Positions 7,000 to 7,898 of a DNA stretch of 7,898 nt are shown one piece after another. Origin of the DNA: Auritidibacter sp. Marseille-P8566 (GTDB taxonomy: Bacteria; Bacteroidota; Bacteroidia; Flavobacteriales; Flavobacteriaceae). Below the pieces are notes generated by a model. The model was not told the origin of the DNA. It did no database searches and worked only from the letters and a program-made list of their open reading frames with translations. Each line of letters opens with the position of its first letter. Positions within the stretch are counted from its first letter, which is position 1. The stretch spans positions 1 to 7,898 of the forward strand of contig CALPQA020000069.1 in NCBI GenBank assembly GCA_943325595.2, in the 5' to 3' direction. A program made the position numbers and the translations under genes.

Positions 7000-7898
7000 T
7001 TAGAAGAATCTAGGAGTTTCTATGCGTTTGTTGTTATCAAATAAATCAAATTGCAAGAAAATTTCATGTGATCCTGAATTGAATCCCGATAGTTTTGTTG
7101 TTTCACGATCATAACCGTATCCAACAAACAATTTATCGCTAATATGAAACCCAGCCATTGCACTTAAAGAAGCACTCCATCTATAGGCGGCACCGAGAGT
7201 GAATTTTTCATTGATTAAAAAATTTGCCGATAAATCAACTTGCACTGGCGATCCGGATACTATTTTTGAAATAAAGGCCGGTTTGAATTTTAAACTTGAC
7301 CCCAAATCAAATATTTTTCCACCCATAAAATACAAATGATATCTTTGATTTATGTCTGAATTTGAGATGTCATCATACCTTTTAGTATCTAACAACATTG
7401 GTATAGAAGCTCCGAAATACCCTTTTTTATTGTATAAAAAGAGACCTGCACCAATATTTGGTGAGAATCTGTTGGAAATATTGTTTTGTAAAACAACTTC
7501 CCCAGGATTATATTGATTTAATCGATTATAGTCAACGTTAAGCAAGTTAGCTGTAGTTTTAATTCCGAAAGCCAATCGATACTCATTATTGAAGAAAATA
7601 CTGTAGGATAAATCAATCGCTAATTGTGTTTCATCACTTGGCCCAATTCTATCATTAATAACCGAAACACCATATCCTAGCTTGCTAGCATTAATGGGTT
7701 TATTCATAGAAAAATTAATCGTTTGTGGAGCTCCTTCCAATCCAACCCATTGGGCTCTGTACAATCCATAAATACTTGTATGTCCTTTAGAACCAGCATA
7801 GGCAGGGTTTATCAATACTGGGTTATACATATATTGAGTGTATTGAGGCTCTTGTTGTGCGTATATACACATGCTTACTAAAAGTAAAATCTTTGTGA
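7000..7898 (-). CDS. PorP/SprF-family outer membrane protein, 5' end outside the window
   Basis: The visible 298 codons show the start of PorP/SprF proteins after the signal peptide: QQEPQYTQYMYNPVLINPAYAG, a signature of the family, followed by the typical YRAQWVGLEGAPQT block. The rest alternates short beta strands and turns, as expected for an outer-membrane barrel, with GYGYD near the end and a C-terminal Phe (ETPRFF). The frame is still open at the right edge: eight codons (TKILLLVS) precede the Met at 7870-7872. That Met lies inside the signal peptide (hydrophobic run KILLLVSMCIYA, cleavage before QQEP), so the true start should be a few codons beyond 7898. In Flavobacterium, SprF works with the T9SS to export and anchor the gliding adhesin SprB, and paralogues often lie just downstream of large surface proteins with type B sorting domains. 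The next gene, an OmpA-domain protein, follows by 10 bases and is the usual partner. Confidence 0.9.
   Translation of the reverse strand, partial: TKILLLVSMCIYAQQEPQYTQYMYNPVLINPAYAGSKGHTSIYGLYRAQWVGLEGAPQTINFSMNKPINASKLGYGVSVINDRIGPSDETQLAIDLSYSIFFNNEYRLAFGIKTTANLLNVDYNRLNQYNPGEVVLQNNISNRFSPNIGAGLFLYNKKGYFGASIPMLLDTKRYDDISNSDINQRYHLYFMGGKIFDLGSSLKFKPAFISKIVSGSPVQVDLSANFLINEKFTLGAAYRWSASLSAMAGFHISDKLFVGYGYDRETTKLSGFNSGSHEIFLQFDLFDNNKRIETPRFF

Noticed and set aside
7870..7872. ATG as the start of the PorP/SprF gene
   Set aside because: The frame continues upstream with TKILLLVS, completing a signal peptide; starting at this Met would leave only about five residues before the mature end.
1..7898. 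tRNA, rRNA, CRISPR array, insertion sequence or phage genes
   Set aside because: No array of spaced direct repeats, no transposase or integrase-like frame and no tRNA-like cloverleaf was seen on either strand by eye.

Overview
The window looks like chromosomal DNA of a member of the Bacteroidota, most likely the Flavobacteriia. The evidence is low G+C, near absence of Shine-Dalgarno sequences, exported proteins whose mature ends begin at or next to Gln, a type IX secretion (T9SS) C-terminal sorting domain, and a PorP/SprF–OmpA gene pair of the gliding/T9SS type.

The layout is two convergent blocks. On the + strand, the last 26 codons of an unidentified gene (1-81) are followed by a hairpin-plus-T-tract terminator (103-138). 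Then come three closely spaced genes for exported enzymes: a lipoprotein of the N-acyl-D-amino-acid deacylase family (160-1713), a T9SS-sorted protein of the N-formylglutamate amidohydrolase family (1747-2922), and an unusually large lipoprotein with the complete active-site signature of a cofactor-independent glutamate racemase (3000-4544). On the - strand, a PorP/SprF-family protein (5' end cut by the window edge) is followed after 10 bases by a TPR/PD40/OmpA-domain protein (5082-6989). That operon ends in a strong 13-bp hairpin terminator (5004-5039).

The 537-base gap between the blocks is not empty. It carries on the + strand a decayed remnant of an OmpA-type C-terminal domain (about 4659-4972) with internal stops and frameshifts, lying tail-to-tail with the intact OmpA gene. 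I recognise nothing in 4559-4658.

The most interesting reading is that the three + strand genes form one functional set working outside the cytoplasm. A deacylase would free D-amino acids from N-acyl derivatives, a secreted formylglutamate-hydrolase-like enzyme would free glutamate from an N-substituted or polymeric form, and a membrane-anchored racemase would convert D-Glu to L-Glu. Family membership and export signals can be read from the sequence; the shared pathway and its substrate are inference. The - strand pair belongs to the T9SS/gliding-associated PorP–OmpA modules and is probably functionally separate, although the T9SS-sorted enzyme depends on the same type of secretion machinery.
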